DNA of 34,167 nt from K189A clade bacterium (GCA_902565895.1 CACFGV010000021.1:1-34167), one strand, 5' to 3'; shown: positions 1 to 8,113, counted from the stretch's first letter. Numbers and translations: made by a program. Notes: generated by a model not told the origin, from the letters alone.

Positions 1-132
1 GCAGATGTCGATGTTTTGTCTACTTCCGTGGCATGGGGATACCCTGATTGATGGGAAATTAATCTCACATTGATGTTTTTTGCATGGCTCGGGCGCCACC
101 GTAATCGCACTACGCTTGATGCGGAAAACGAC

Positions 133-1230
133 ATGACACGACTTTTCACAACATTCAAATCACATCTAATGGTCTCCATCGCGGCAGCCCTTGCGCTCAG
201 CGCTTGTGGCGGTGGCGGTGGCTCGTCAAGTGCCAGCACGCCGAGCTATGGTTCAGGCAACAGCAGTCCCAGCATAGACCTTGCCGCGTCCATTGAAGTG
301 GAAGAGAACCAAACCGATGTGGTGACGGTTGGTGCCTCAGACGCTGATGGTGACCAACTAAGTTTTAGCCTAAGCGGCGATGATGCCAGTGCGTTTAACA
401 TCGACAGCGACGGCGTTTTGACATTCACCACCGCTCCAGATTTCGAAACCAAAAGCAGCTATTCGATCACAGTAGAGGTGTCCGACGGCAGCGAAACGGT
501 AAGCCAAGCAGTATCGATAGAGATTTTAGATGTGGCCGAGGAACGGACTAACCGTGCGCCAGCCATATCCGGATTGGACGCCACTGTAGAGGTCAACGAA
601 AACCAAAGCCGTTTATTAACCCTTGACGCATCGGATGCTGATGGCGACAACTTAAGTTATACGTTAGAGGGTGTTGATGCTGACGCGTTCGAAGTGTCAG
701 AGGATGGCGTCATCAGTTTTGTCAACACGCCGGATTACGAAACCAAAACGAGCTATCAGCTGACCGTAGTTGTCAGCGACGGTGTCGACACCACTCGGCA
801 GGACGTCGCAGTACAGATCCGTGATGTGGCCGAGGCGACGGCTGAGGCGCCGGTTGAATTTAATATTGTCGTAGCGCGCGGCACCAATGGGTATGGGACC
901 GGCAATAAGTACTCTATCAACGACAATATCAGCCCAAACCTTGAGCTGCAGGAAGGCAAGACCTACCGGTTTCTGCAATCGGACGGAAGCAATGCAACCC
1001 ATCCGCTCTATCTGTCAACTACGGCAAACGGTACGTTTGGTGGCGGAGTGGCGTTTACCGAAGGCGTAAGCCGGGTGAACAGCACTGGTAGTGCCGGGGC
1101 CTATGTGCAATTCACAGTACCCTCTGGGGTAACTACCCTCTATTACTACTGTGGCAACCATTCGGGCATGGGCGGCACAATAACCGTTTCCGCCGCTGCT
1201 TCTGGTGTGTACATCGTGCCAATGAATTGA
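133..1230 (+). CDS. Lipoprotein with two cadherin-like repeats and a C-terminal cupredoxin-like domain
   Basis: The start at 133 is chosen over the ATGs at 70 and 73 because it places a bacterial lipoprotein signal at the N-terminus: a hydrophobic stretch ending LALSAC, with the lipidated Cys near residue 25, followed by a Gly/Ser linker. The product is 365 aa. Residues about 48-135 and 143-235 are two cadherin-like repeats, recognisable from paired ASDADGD and DFETK/DYETK...VSDG signatures, and so similar that they look like an internal duplication. Residues about 240-352 resemble a small blue-copper domain, with candidate type-1 copper ligands His290, Cys340, His343 and Met346 in ATHPL and YYCGNHSGMGG. 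The protein is probably anchored in a membrane facing the periplasm or outside and binds copper or transfers electrons, but its partner is unknown. A CIA30-like gene follows after 18 bases on the same strand. Confidence 0.85.
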   Translation: MTRLFTTFKSHLMVSIAAALALSACGGGGGSSSASTPSYGSGNSSPSIDLAASIEVEENQTDVVTVGASDADGDQLSFSLSGDDASAFNIDSDGVLTFTTAPDFETKSSYSITVEVSDGSETVSQAVSIEILDVAEERTNRAPAISGLDATVEVNENQSRLLTLDASDADGDNLSYTLEGVDADAFEVSEDGVISFVNTPDYETKTSYQLTVVVSDGVDTTRQDVAVQIRDVAEATAEAPVEFNIVVARGTNGYGTGNKYSINDNISPNLELQEGKTYRFLQSDGSNATHPLYLSTTANGTFGGGVAFTEGVSRVNSTGSAGAYVQFTVPSGVTTLYYYCGNHSGMGGTITVSAAASGVYIVPMN

Positions 1231-1248
1231 TTCAGGCACCAACAAACG

Positions 1249-1797
1249 ATGAAAAAACGCTTAACACAAGCCCTGGGAGCATTGCTGACAATGGCAACGA
1301 TGGGATTATCAGACGTATACGCGGATAACGCGGTTGGTTTATTTACTGCGCATACCCTTGATTGGCGGGTAATCAATGACAACGTAATGGGCGGCCGTTC
1401 GTTGGGAAATATAAGCCGTACGGAGCAATTTTTGTCCTTCCACGGTGCGTTGAATACCAATGGCGGGGGCTTTGCTTCGATCCGCGTGGCGGCAGAGAAC
1501 ATGCTGCCGTCTTCTGCCAATGGGGTGCGAATTCGCATACGTGGCGACGGGCGCGCTTATACGCTGCGCTTACGCCCCTACAATTCCCGTATCTCTTACT
1601 GGTCGCAGTTTGCGACCAACAAGGGGGAATGGCTCGAAGTTGACCTACCTTTCGAAACCTTCTGGCCCAATTGGCGAGGGCGACGTTTAAATGCGCCTGC
1701 AATTACCCCAACCGAGGTCGCAGAGTTGGGTTTAATGATCAACGATGGCATTGATGGCGCCTTCGCCATTGATGTGGATTGGATAGCTGCCTATTAA
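1249..1797 (+). CDS. CIA30-family (complex I intermediate-associated protein 30-like) exported protein
   Basis: This 182-aa protein begins with a cleavable signal peptide (MKKRL, hydrophobic core, cleavage near ADVYA-type residues around 25). The rest is one domain of the CIA30 type. Diagnostic stretches are VINDNVMGGRS near the start, the GGGFASIR block and the C-terminal DVDWIA strand. CIA30 was named for a mitochondrial complex I assembly factor, but bacterial relatives are mostly uncharacterised jelly-roll (galactose-binding-like) proteins and this one is predicted to be exported, so an assembly role should not be assumed. It lies 18 bases after the cupredoxin lipoprotein and 63 bases before the molybdopterin enzyme, all on the plus strand, which suggests co-transcription. 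No strong Shine-Dalgarno sequence is visible before the ATG, so translation may depend on the upstream gene. Confidence 0.8.
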   Translation: MKKRLTQALGALLTMATMGLSDVYADNAVGLFTAHTLDWRVINDNVMGGRSLGNISRTEQFLSFHGALNTNGGGFASIRVAAENMLPSSANGVRIRIRGDGRAYTLRLRPYNSRISYWSQFATNKGEWLEVDLPFETFWPNWRGRRLNAPAITPTEVAELGLMINDGIDGAFAIDVDWIAAY

Positions 1798-1860
1798 AGA
1801 CGCTTGCGCGTTCTATCTGCTTTTGCTTCGATTACGACTGCTCACGATTGGAGAGGGGTT

Positions 1861-4071
1861 ATGGCAGCAAAGACAGAAACAAAGTACTCGGTCTGCACCA
1901 TTTGCGACATAGGGTGCCAGCTTCGAACGGAAGCCACCAATGGCAAGGTGAGTCGTGTGATCGCCCACGACAGCCCAATGCTCGCTAAGAACATTTGCTA
2001 CAAGGGCACAGCCGCGCCGCATATTCACAACCACGCCGACCGACTGCGGGTCCCACTCAAGCGAGTGGGAGAACGCGGTGCGGACAGTTGGCAAGAAATC
2101 TCCTACGAACAAGCGATGGATGAAATCGCCGAACGGCTGCAGCGAGTTGTCGACCAATACGGTCCTGAGGCCTTGGCGGTATCCACTTCCGGCTGGAATA
2201 CCCAGACCACTCACAGCATGGATCGTCGCTTTATGAACCTGTTGGGCTCGCCGAATTGGATCAGTGGGGTCGCACTTTGCGCAGGCAACACTGCTGCAGT
2301 AAACCGGCTAACCTACGGTTGGTTTCCCCAGCCGGATTTTGCTAACACTCAATGTATTGTGTTGTTTGGTCACAACCCGCGCAAGCATTCCTGGACACCG
2401 ATTTATAACGCCATCCGTTCCGCGAAAGCCCGGGGCGCAAAAGTCATCGTGTTGGATCCGCGTGTCTCGGATCAGGCCGAGGGCGCTGACCTGCATTTAC
2501 GCTTGCGTGCCGGCACGGATGCCGCGATGTGCTTAGGTTGGTTGAAGGTCATCATCGATGAAGGTTTGTACAACAAGGCCTTTGTTAAAAAATGGTGTGT
2601 TGGCTTTGAGCAACTGCGCGAGCGGGTAAACGAATATCCGCTCGAGCGGGTCGCTGAAATTACTGGCGTTGAACAAAAATTGATTGCCGATGCTGCGCGG
2701 ATGTATGCCAAAGCAGACGGTGCGGTGATTCCGTGGACACCCATTACGGATCAACAGGTGTCCTCTACATCGGCGATACGATTGCACTCTATCTTGCGAG
2801 CGATTACCGGTAACTTAGACGTGGTCGGAGGTGAAATCCTCGGTGGCTTTAACCCTGGCTATATCCCGGAAAGTGAGTTGGGCCTGCACGAGCAATTGTC
2901 TGATTCGCAGAAGGCCAAGCAGCTTGGATACGATGATCATCCGGCTTTTACCTACCGCGCTGCAGAAAAACTCAAAGAGGCCACGGAAAGGGTTTGGGGG
3001 TTTCCTTATGCAGACTTGGTCATGGGATGCCAAATGGCGAACCCAACCAATGTGTTCCGAGCTATGTCCAGTGGTGATCCCTATCCAGTAAAAGCCCTCA
3101 TTACCTTGGGTAATAACACCTTGCTGAGCTACGCCAATCAGCATCAGATTCTGCAAGGTTTGATGAATCAGGAATTGATTGTTGCCCATGAGATCTTTAT
3201 GACCCCCACAGCGATGTTGGCGGACTACGTATTGCCGGGCGATGTGTTTACCGAGCGCAATCACATTGCAGACGGCTGGAGTTGGGGCAATCGGTTAACG
3301 CTGTCGCAAAAAGCCGTTGAACCACCACCCCAGGCGTCGAGCACCTTCCAGTTCTGGACCGATCTTGCACATCGTATGGGTTTTGCTGAATATTTTCCTT
3401 GGAACAGCATTGAAGACATTTTGGATCACAGACTGTCTCGTTCAGGTCGCAGCTTTGCCGATTTTGCTGCCGCCACGTTCATGGAGTCACCCCCACCGAA
3501 ATTTCGCAAGTACCGCAGTCGCGGGTTCGCCACTCCCTCGGGTAAGGTCGAGTTGTATTCTAGCGTGCTAGAGGACATGGGATTTGATCCGTTGCCTTAC
3601 TATCGCGAAGGGCCGACTCCCAATGCGGAATACCCTTATGCGGTGTTTACCGGAGTGCGCGAAGATCCGTTTTTTCAAACCGGTCAGCGCAACATAGAAG
3701 TGCTGCGCGCGCGATGTCCCACACCTAAGTTGTTTCTGCATCCAACTGATGCTCAGCGCGAGGCGCTACAGGAAGATGATTGGGTGATCTTAGAATCCGC
3801 TACCGGCAAGGTTACAGCCCAGGTGTCTATTCAAAGCAGTATGAAAGAAGGACACATTCGGGTGCCTCATGGTTGGTGGTATCCGGAGTCCCGTGGCCAG
3901 CAAAGCCTAGCAGGAGCTTTCATTTCCAGCGATGCAGTTTTATGTTCTGATGAAGATGCCCATCTTGATCACGAACAAGGTGTGCCGCATTTCAAAGGGT
4001 TTCCAGGCCGTATTGTGAAAACGACGCAACCCGATATAACCGGGCCAGCCGTGCAGTCACACCCGGCATGA
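1861..4071 (+). CDS. Single-subunit molybdopterin oxidoreductase with N-terminal [4Fe-4S] site (DMSO reductase superfamily)
   Basis: The ATG at 1861 is preferred to an upstream non-ATG start at 1804 because it follows GGAGAGGGG. The product is 736 aa. Residues 12-46 carry the CxxCxxxC...C pattern (Cys12, Cys15, Cys19, Cys46) of the [4Fe-4S] domain seen in formate dehydrogenases and polysulfide/thiosulfate reductases. The molybdopterin-binding core follows, and Cys140 in ALCAGNTAA sits where the family carries its Mo/W ligand. The C-terminal third (ATPSGKVELYS, then RVPHGWW) is the usual dinucleotide-binding domain. There is no twin-arginine signal, so the enzyme is probably cytoplasmic. No electron-transfer or membrane-anchor subunit lies next to it, unlike most respiratory relatives. 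The substrate cannot be read from the sequence; acetylene-hydratase-like, formate-dehydrogenase-like and thiosulfate-reductase-like roles remain possible. Confidence 0.9.
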   Translation: MAAKTETKYSVCTICDIGCQLRTEATNGKVSRVIAHDSPMLAKNICYKGTAAPHIHNHADRLRVPLKRVGERGADSWQEISYEQAMDEIAERLQRVVDQYGPEALAVSTSGWNTQTTHSMDRRFMNLLGSPNWISGVALCAGNTAAVNRLTYGWFPQPDFANTQCIVLFGHNPRKHSWTPIYNAIRSAKARGAKVIVLDPRVSDQAEGADLHLRLRAGTDAAMCLGWLKVIIDEGLYNKAFVKKWCVGFEQLRERVNEYPLERVAEITGVEQKLIADAARMYAKADGAVIPWTPITDQQVSSTSAIRLHSILRAITGNLDVVGGEILGGFNPGYIPESELGLHEQLSDSQKAKQLGYDDHPAFTYRAAEKLKEATERVWGFPYADLVMGCQMANPTNVFRAMSSGDPYPVKALITLGNNTLLSYANQHQILQGLMNQELIVAHEIFMTPTAMLADYVLPGDVFTERNHIADGWSWGNRLTLSQKAVEPPPQASSTFQFWTDLAHRMGFAEYFPWNSIEDILDHRLSRSGRSFADFAAATFMESPPPKFRKYRSRGFATPSGKVELYSSVLEDMGFDPLPYYREGPTPNAEYPYAVFTGVREDPFFQTGQRNIEVLRARCPTPKLFLHPTDAQREALQEDDWVILESATGKVTAQVSIQSSMKEGHIRVPHGWWYPESRGQQSLAGAFISSDAVLCSDEDAHLDHEQGVPHFKGFPGRIVKTTQPDITGPAVQSHPA

Positions 4072-4277
4072 CCCGTCGCAGTGGATTGGCTCACGCTCGG
4101 GTAGAAATGCGAGCCAAAGTCAAAATATGGATGTCCGGGGCATTGTTCAGTCAGCAAGACACCTGGTTGTCGCGTCGGGTCAAAAAATTTCTGGGGGCAG
4201 ATCGACCCGCGGAAAATAACGACCCTGAGCTGCGCCACGACGACTATGGGCCGAGGACTGAACGGCTTTCGGACTAG
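4068..4277 (+). CDS. Possible small basic hypothetical protein coupled to the molybdopterin enzyme
   Basis: This is a 69-aa ORF whose ATG overlaps the stop codon of the molybdopterin oxidoreductase in an ATGA arrangement, a common sign of translational coupling. The product is rich in Arg and Lys in its first two thirds and acidic near the end. It has no signal peptide or membrane segment, and I recognise no family. No independent ribosome-binding site is visible. It is the only reading frame that fills the gap before the MerR promoter, but 69 codons could arise by chance, so it is reported with low confidence. A role as a small accessory protein of the upstream enzyme is only a guess from position. 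Confidence 0.3.
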   Translation: MTRRSGLAHARVEMRAKVKIWMSGALFSQQDTWLSRRVKKFLGADRPAENNDPELRHDDYGPRTERLSD

Positions 4278-4314
4278 GTATTCGTTTGCTTGGGATACAG
4301 ATTTTCACCGACCA

Positions 4315-4352
4315 TTGACTTTAGACTTAACTCTAAGGTTTATAGTGTCCTT
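4315..4352 (+). promoter_or_regulatory. MerR-type promoter with 20-bp spacer and dyad operator
   Basis: The -35 box TTGACT (4315-4320) and the -10 box TATAGT (4341-4346) are separated by exactly 20 bases. This over-long spacer is the hallmark of promoters activated by MerR-family metal sensors. The spacer contains an imperfect 22-bp dyad at 4318-4339 with arms ACTTTAGA and TCTAAGGT. The expected transcription start, about 6-8 bases after the -10 box, falls on or beside the A of the regulator ATG at 4353. The regulator therefore probably activates its own operon from a leaderless transcript. Confidence 0.8.
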
Positions 4353-4799
4353 ATGAATCAGGTCACATTGAAAATTGGCGAATTGGCGAAACTTGCACAA
4401 GTGTCTCAGGACACGCTGCGATTTTACGAAAAACATGGTCTGTTGAAGCCACATCTGCGCAGTGATGCCGGTTACCGACTCTACTCCGAGGCGGATGTAC
4501 AGCGCGTAAGTTTTATACTCAGCGCAAAGCGCGTGGGATTTACTCTAAATGAGATCGCCGAGCTATTGGCGCTGGAAGTCACCAAGGACGAAAAATCCTG
4601 CGAGGACGTTAAGCGATTTGTCGATGCTAAGGTTGTTACAGTGGAGCAACGGATTCGCGACATGCGGCGGATTAAAAAATCGTTACAAGCATTAAGCGAG
4701 GCCTGTTGCGGCGGTGCTGAGCCCGCCACCCAGTGCACAATTCTTGAAGCCTTGAATACTGAAGGCCCAGGCGTCTTGCCGCATTCAGGAGCACGTTAA
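4353..4799 (+). CDS. MerR-family metal-responsive regulator, ZntR-like
   Basis: The ATG at 4353 is chosen over an upstream start at 4290 because the latter would run through the promoter; the resulting 148-aa protein starts at the normal position for the family. Residues 6-50 form the MerR winged helix-turn-helix (KIGELAKLAQVS, then TLRFYEKHGLL and GYRLY). A dimerisation coiled coil spans about 80-115. The C-terminal metal loop has Cys118-Cys119 and Cys128 (ACCGG...QC, then TILEAL), with Cys83 in KSCED at the start of the long helix. This is the Cys arrangement of E. coli ZntR (Cys79, Cys114, Cys115, Cys124), but the position of ZntR His119 is Glu123 here. Its stop codon overlaps the ATG of the efflux permease (TAATG), so both form one unit. 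Zinc or a related divalent metal is the likely inducer. Confidence 0.9.
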   Translation: MNQVTLKIGELAKLAQVSQDTLRFYEKHGLLKPHLRSDAGYRLYSEADVQRVSFILSAKRVGFTLNEIAELLALEVTKDEKSCEDVKRFVDAKVVTVEQRIRDMRRIKKSLQALSEACCGGAEPATQCTILEALNTEGPGVLPHSGAR

Positions 4800-5833
4800 T
4801 GCTTGAGTTATTTAACAATTTCTTGGAACTCTTTATTGAATCGGCGCCCTGGCTGTTGCTGGGCTTCGCTGTAGCAGGAGTGATCAAGGCATGGGTGCCA
4901 GAAGATCTTCTGGCCAGCCAACTTGGTAAACCAGGGCTCGGCTCTGCGGTGAAAGCCGCTTTGATCGGCGCGCCGCTGCCGTTGTGCTCGTGCGGCGTGA
5001 TTCCGGCCGCCATGGGCTTGCGTCGCAGTGGCGCATCGAAAGGTGCAACTACTGCGTTTCTAATCTCGACACCTGAAACCGGGGTAGATTCAGTGTCGGT
5101 GTCCTATGCTCTGCTCGGACCATTCATGGCATTGATACGGCCAATCGCAGCTGTATCCAGTGCCATAGCCGCGGGTATTCTTGTTGGCCGCGATCAAGAA
5201 AGCGGAGCATCAGCGGCAGTCGAAGAAGCAACCTGTTGCAGCAAAAGCGCCAATGCGCCTGCGCAATCGGCACCATGGCGACAACGGCTTTTTGCGGCTT
5301 GGCGTTTCACTTTTGTTGATTTACTTCGTGACATCAGTAAATGGTTGCTGATCGGTCTTGGTTGTGCCGCACTTATCAAAACCTTTGTCCCTCAGGAATT
5401 TTTACTGCAATGGGGCGACGGGCTGCTGGCGTTTATCGTAATGGCAGCGATCGGCGTGCCCATGTACATCTGTGCTACCGCATCGACACCCATTGCAGCA
5501 GGGCTATTGTTTTCGGGTGTTTCACCCGGAGCGGTATTGGTCTTTATGTTGGTGGGTCCTGCTACGAACATTGCCACCGTAGCCTTGGTAAAACGCGAGC
5601 TAGGTCGCCGGGCGCTCTACGCCTATTTGGGCAGTGTGGTGGGTGTGGGTTTTGCCTTTGGCTATCTCACTAACGCACTCGCCGCCAATTTGGGCCTGGC
5701 GTTCGTGGCGCAACCTGAACTTGCCATGGCCATGACCCACAGCTGGTTAGGCTACAGTGCTGCGGCGTTGCTGGCGCTGTTGATGTTGCGCTCGATGCTG
5801 TCTAGCTGGTCGCGCCCGGCTACTGCGGTTTGA
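4799..5833 (+). CDS. SO_0444-type Cu/Zn efflux permease (DUF318/ArsP-like permease)
   Basis: This is a 344-aa polytopic inner-membrane protein with two related halves, each about four hydrophobic segments, joined by a hydrophilic linker around residues 130-165. The first half carries PLPLCSCGVIPAAMGLRRSG and then STPETGVDS; Cys63-Ser-Cys65 is the characteristic motif of this permease group. The second half has PMYICATASTPIAAGLL with Cys225, the equivalent position. The linker contains an extra Cys146-Cys147 pair that could receive or sense metal. Family members are described as Cu/Zn efflux transporters, and arsenical permeases of the ArsP type are related. The ATG overlaps the stop of the MerR regulator, which supports metal efflux under direct control of that sensor. 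Its 3' end overlaps the convergent DUF3604 gene by 14 bases. Confidence 0.88.
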   Translation: MLELFNNFLELFIESAPWLLLGFAVAGVIKAWVPEDLLASQLGKPGLGSAVKAALIGAPLPLCSCGVIPAAMGLRRSGASKGATTAFLISTPETGVDSVSVSYALLGPFMALIRPIAAVSSAIAAGILVGRDQESGASAAVEEATCCSKSANAPAQSAPWRQRLFAAWRFTFVDLLRDISKWLLIGLGCAALIKTFVPQEFLLQWGDGLLAFIVMAAIGVPMYICATASTPIAAGLLFSGVSPGAVLVFMLVGPATNIATVALVKRELGRRALYAYLGSVVGVGFAFGYLTNALAANLGLAFVAQPELAMAMTHSWLGYSAAALLALLMLRSMLSSWSRPATAV

Positions 5834-7709
5834 ACCAGATTGGGCTCGAGTAGGCGCGTTCCTGAATAACTGAAGATCCTACACTTGGTGCGTCCAACCC
5901 TAGAGCTATTGCGTCTAATAGCGCGTGTCTTGGTGTTGGCACTTGTAATACACGCACGTAATAAAAAGCACTTTGCTTAGGATCAAATTCCGGATCTTGC
6001 CAAAGCGCCTGCAGGGTAGCCGCACCTTGGGCGTCGTCCCATTCGCCGGTCTCCGGATTGATTTGTGCAGCGACAGCTGGAAGCGTGCCGTCAACGAGTT
6101 GGCGATTCCCCGACCACACGACATCAAAAACATGTTCTTCTGCCTTGCCGTCAGCACTGAGCCAACCTTTAACGATCTGAATGCGATCGAGGTTCGCTGA
6201 CAGCGGGTCTTTGCTGGCCGAGACCAAAAAGCTTGGTTGGGTGTCTTTTGCAAACATGAGGTCGCCGCCCATGGGCACTGCCTTAGCCGACAACTTGGCG
6301 TGCCAATCTGCTGCGTCTAAGTCGTCTACTGACAGATCGCTGCCGGCAAAAAATCGCAAGCGGATGCGTGGTCCAGTACTGGCATAAACCTCTTTACGCT
6401 GCATCGCATCAACGATGGCCCTGCGGGTGTTGGCTTCGGCCCAAACCGCAGCTAGTCCGGCCGCTTGCATTGACCAGCCGGTTGGGCCTATCTGACTAAC
6501 GGCGCTTTGACTGCGCTGTCTACTCTTTCGCTCTGGTGTTGCGCCGCTGGCCATTTTGCCCCAGAAGTTAGCCTCTTCTGCTGTTGCCAGCCCAGTATGG
6601 CTGTCGGTGGAGCCGATCACGCCAAAGGCATAGGGGTTAACGGTCAACTCGGCCTCCAACTCAAGGCCTGTCTTTAAGGCTGAGCGCACATAGTCACCAG
6701 GACGAGCTTGGTAGTTGTTAGAGCGGATTCTCTGTATGTACCAGGGGAATAACCCAAAGTCGGCGAACTCATCAATGGGTGAAAGATCTGGATGAGCTTC
6801 AGAATCGCCCTTGTATTGGGTGATTTCGACGATTGGTTCCAAGCGCACCCGTTGTCGCGCGTAGTCTGCTGTGATGGGCTCACCGCGCAATGATAATTGG
6901 GAAAACATTTGCCCTTTGGAAATGTTTGAGTTGTGGGGGATCGCTAAGAACCGCGCATTGATGTCTTTTGCCGTGTCGTCCATCCATTGCCACAAGTCTT
7001 CCGGAAATGGGCTGTCGGCGGACGAAAACGGCATAAACTGCCGTGCGGTCTGGGGTGTTGCGTCAGTAATTACAACGCGGTGAAGGTTCGCACCGCCAGG
7101 TACCGAACTCCATTCCCAGCCGATCAGAGAAGTAAATTCGCCAGGCTTATTGAAGCGTTCTGCGCTATCTAACATGCGCTGCCAAGCATTGCGTGCCGAT
7201 ACCATAGCGCCGGGTGGCGTCGCGGCTGTAGTGTTTTGCGACCAGGACTTGGCCGCCGCGATGGGGTCCATATCATCGGGTAATAAATTGGCGAAATAAT
7301 CTGGGCCATTGCCCGAGTCGATGGCATCACGTATTTCGTTTTCGGTATACCAATAGGCCAAGCGTTGCAGAATGTTTGGATTGCTTGCTTGTACTCCGTC
7401 AAGGTAAATGTCGCGGATGCCGCCATAAAATTCTGCATGATCGGATATCACCAGAAAGTCCAGTGGCGTATTCAACTGCACTCGAGTGCGGGTGCCAGGA
7501 TGAATGACCGGCTGGCCCGAGGCAAAGGCATAGGCCGTGTCAGGGTCAGCGGTCTGGTTGCCGTTTAAAAACGCATCGAAAGAGTAGGACGTGTGCAGAT
7601 GGGTATCACCCCACAGCAATTGTGGCGCAGCGTAGGCGCTGCTAACAAAGAAAAAAAGCAGCGCCAGTGCGCTGCTTTTGAGCAGAGTCTGTGGTTTGTT
7701 ACAGGTCAT
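5820..7709 (-). CDS. Exported DUF3604 (PHP-like) protein
   Basis: This 629-aa protein has an N-terminal signal peptide of about 27 residues (hydrophobic core, cleavage near AYA-AP). It is immediately followed by WGDTHLHTSYSFDA with Asp35, His37 and His39, then DFLVISDHAEFYGG with Asp90-His91, and later GSTDSHTGLA. These His/Asp clusters are those of DUF3604, which resembles the PHP metal-dependent phosphoesterase fold, so a metallo-hydrolase acting in the periplasm is likely. The length is usual for the family. The substrate is unknown. It lies 35 bases downstream of a VOC-family gene on the same strand and may be co-transcribed with it. Its stop codon lies inside the end of the convergent permease gene. 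Confidence 0.88.
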   Translation of the reverse strand: MTCNKPQTLLKSSALALLFFFVSSAYAAPQLLWGDTHLHTSYSFDAFLNGNQTADPDTAYAFASGQPVIHPGTRTRVQLNTPLDFLVISDHAEFYGGIRDIYLDGVQASNPNILQRLAYWYTENEIRDAIDSGNGPDYFANLLPDDMDPIAAAKSWSQNTTAATPPGAMVSARNAWQRMLDSAERFNKPGEFTSLIGWEWSSVPGGANLHRVVITDATPQTARQFMPFSSADSPFPEDLWQWMDDTAKDINARFLAIPHNSNISKGQMFSQLSLRGEPITADYARQRVRLEPIVEITQYKGDSEAHPDLSPIDEFADFGLFPWYIQRIRSNNYQARPGDYVRSALKTGLELEAELTVNPYAFGVIGSTDSHTGLATAEEANFWGKMASGATPERKSRQRSQSAVSQIGPTGWSMQAAGLAAVWAEANTRRAIVDAMQRKEVYASTGPRIRLRFFAGSDLSVDDLDAADWHAKLSAKAVPMGGDLMFAKDTQPSFLVSASKDPLSANLDRIQIVKGWLSADGKAEEHVFDVVWSGNRQLVDGTLPAVAAQINPETGEWDDAQGAATLQALWQDPEFDPKQSAFYYVRVLQVPTPRHALLDAIALGLDAPSVGSSVIQERAYSSPIWFKPQ

Positions 7710-7744
7710 GGTCTTACTCTTCGTAGGGTAGTTATCGAGCCGGA

Positions 7745-8113
7745 TTAGCTCATGCGATGCAGGGCGCAGATCTTATTGCCCGAGGGGTCACGTAGGTAAG
7801 CTAAGTAGAGATCGCCACGTGGGCCAGGTGGCTCTTCGCAAGTGCTGCCACCGTTTGCCAGACCGGCTGTGTGCCAAGCGTTGGCGGCCTCGGGGCTGTC
7901 TGCCAGGAAACCAACCGTGCTGCCGTTGCCATGACTTGCAGCATTGCCATCTATAGGTGTGCTGATGGCGAACACGCCAGTCTCCGTTCGGTAGAAACAA
8001 CGTCCTTTTGGGTCAATAACGCCTGGTTCCACCCCTAAAGCACCAAGTGCGGCGTCATAGAAACTTTTTGCAGCGGCAATGTCGTTACCGCCAATCATGA
8101 TGTGACTGAACAT
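7745..8113 (-). CDS. VOC-superfamily (glyoxalase/dioxygenase-like) protein
   Basis: The 122-aa product is a single VOC domain with two beta-alpha-beta-beta-beta modules. MFSHIMIGGNDIAAAKSFYDA is the N-terminal module, with the usual His4 metal-ligand position, and YLAYLRDPSGNKICALH is the typical C-terminal end. Most VOC proteins bind a divalent metal and act in glyoxalase, dioxygenase, epimerase or drug-sequestration reactions; this compact cytoplasmic subtype is common in proteobacteria and mostly uncharacterised. AAAGGA lies about seven bases before the ATG on the minus strand. The gene is divergent from the IorA-like gene and is followed by the DUF3604 gene. Confidence 0.88.
   Translation of the reverse strand: MFSHIMIGGNDIAAAKSFYDAALGALGVEPGVIDPKGRCFYRTETGVFAISTPIDGNAASHGNGSTVGFLADSPEAANAWHTAGLANGGSTCEEPPGPRGDLYLAYLRDPSGNKICALHRMS

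Noticed and set aside
697-1002. Minus-strand frame of 101 codons opposite the cupredoxin domain
   Set aside because: It is a mirror frame of a well-supported gene with no domain of its own.
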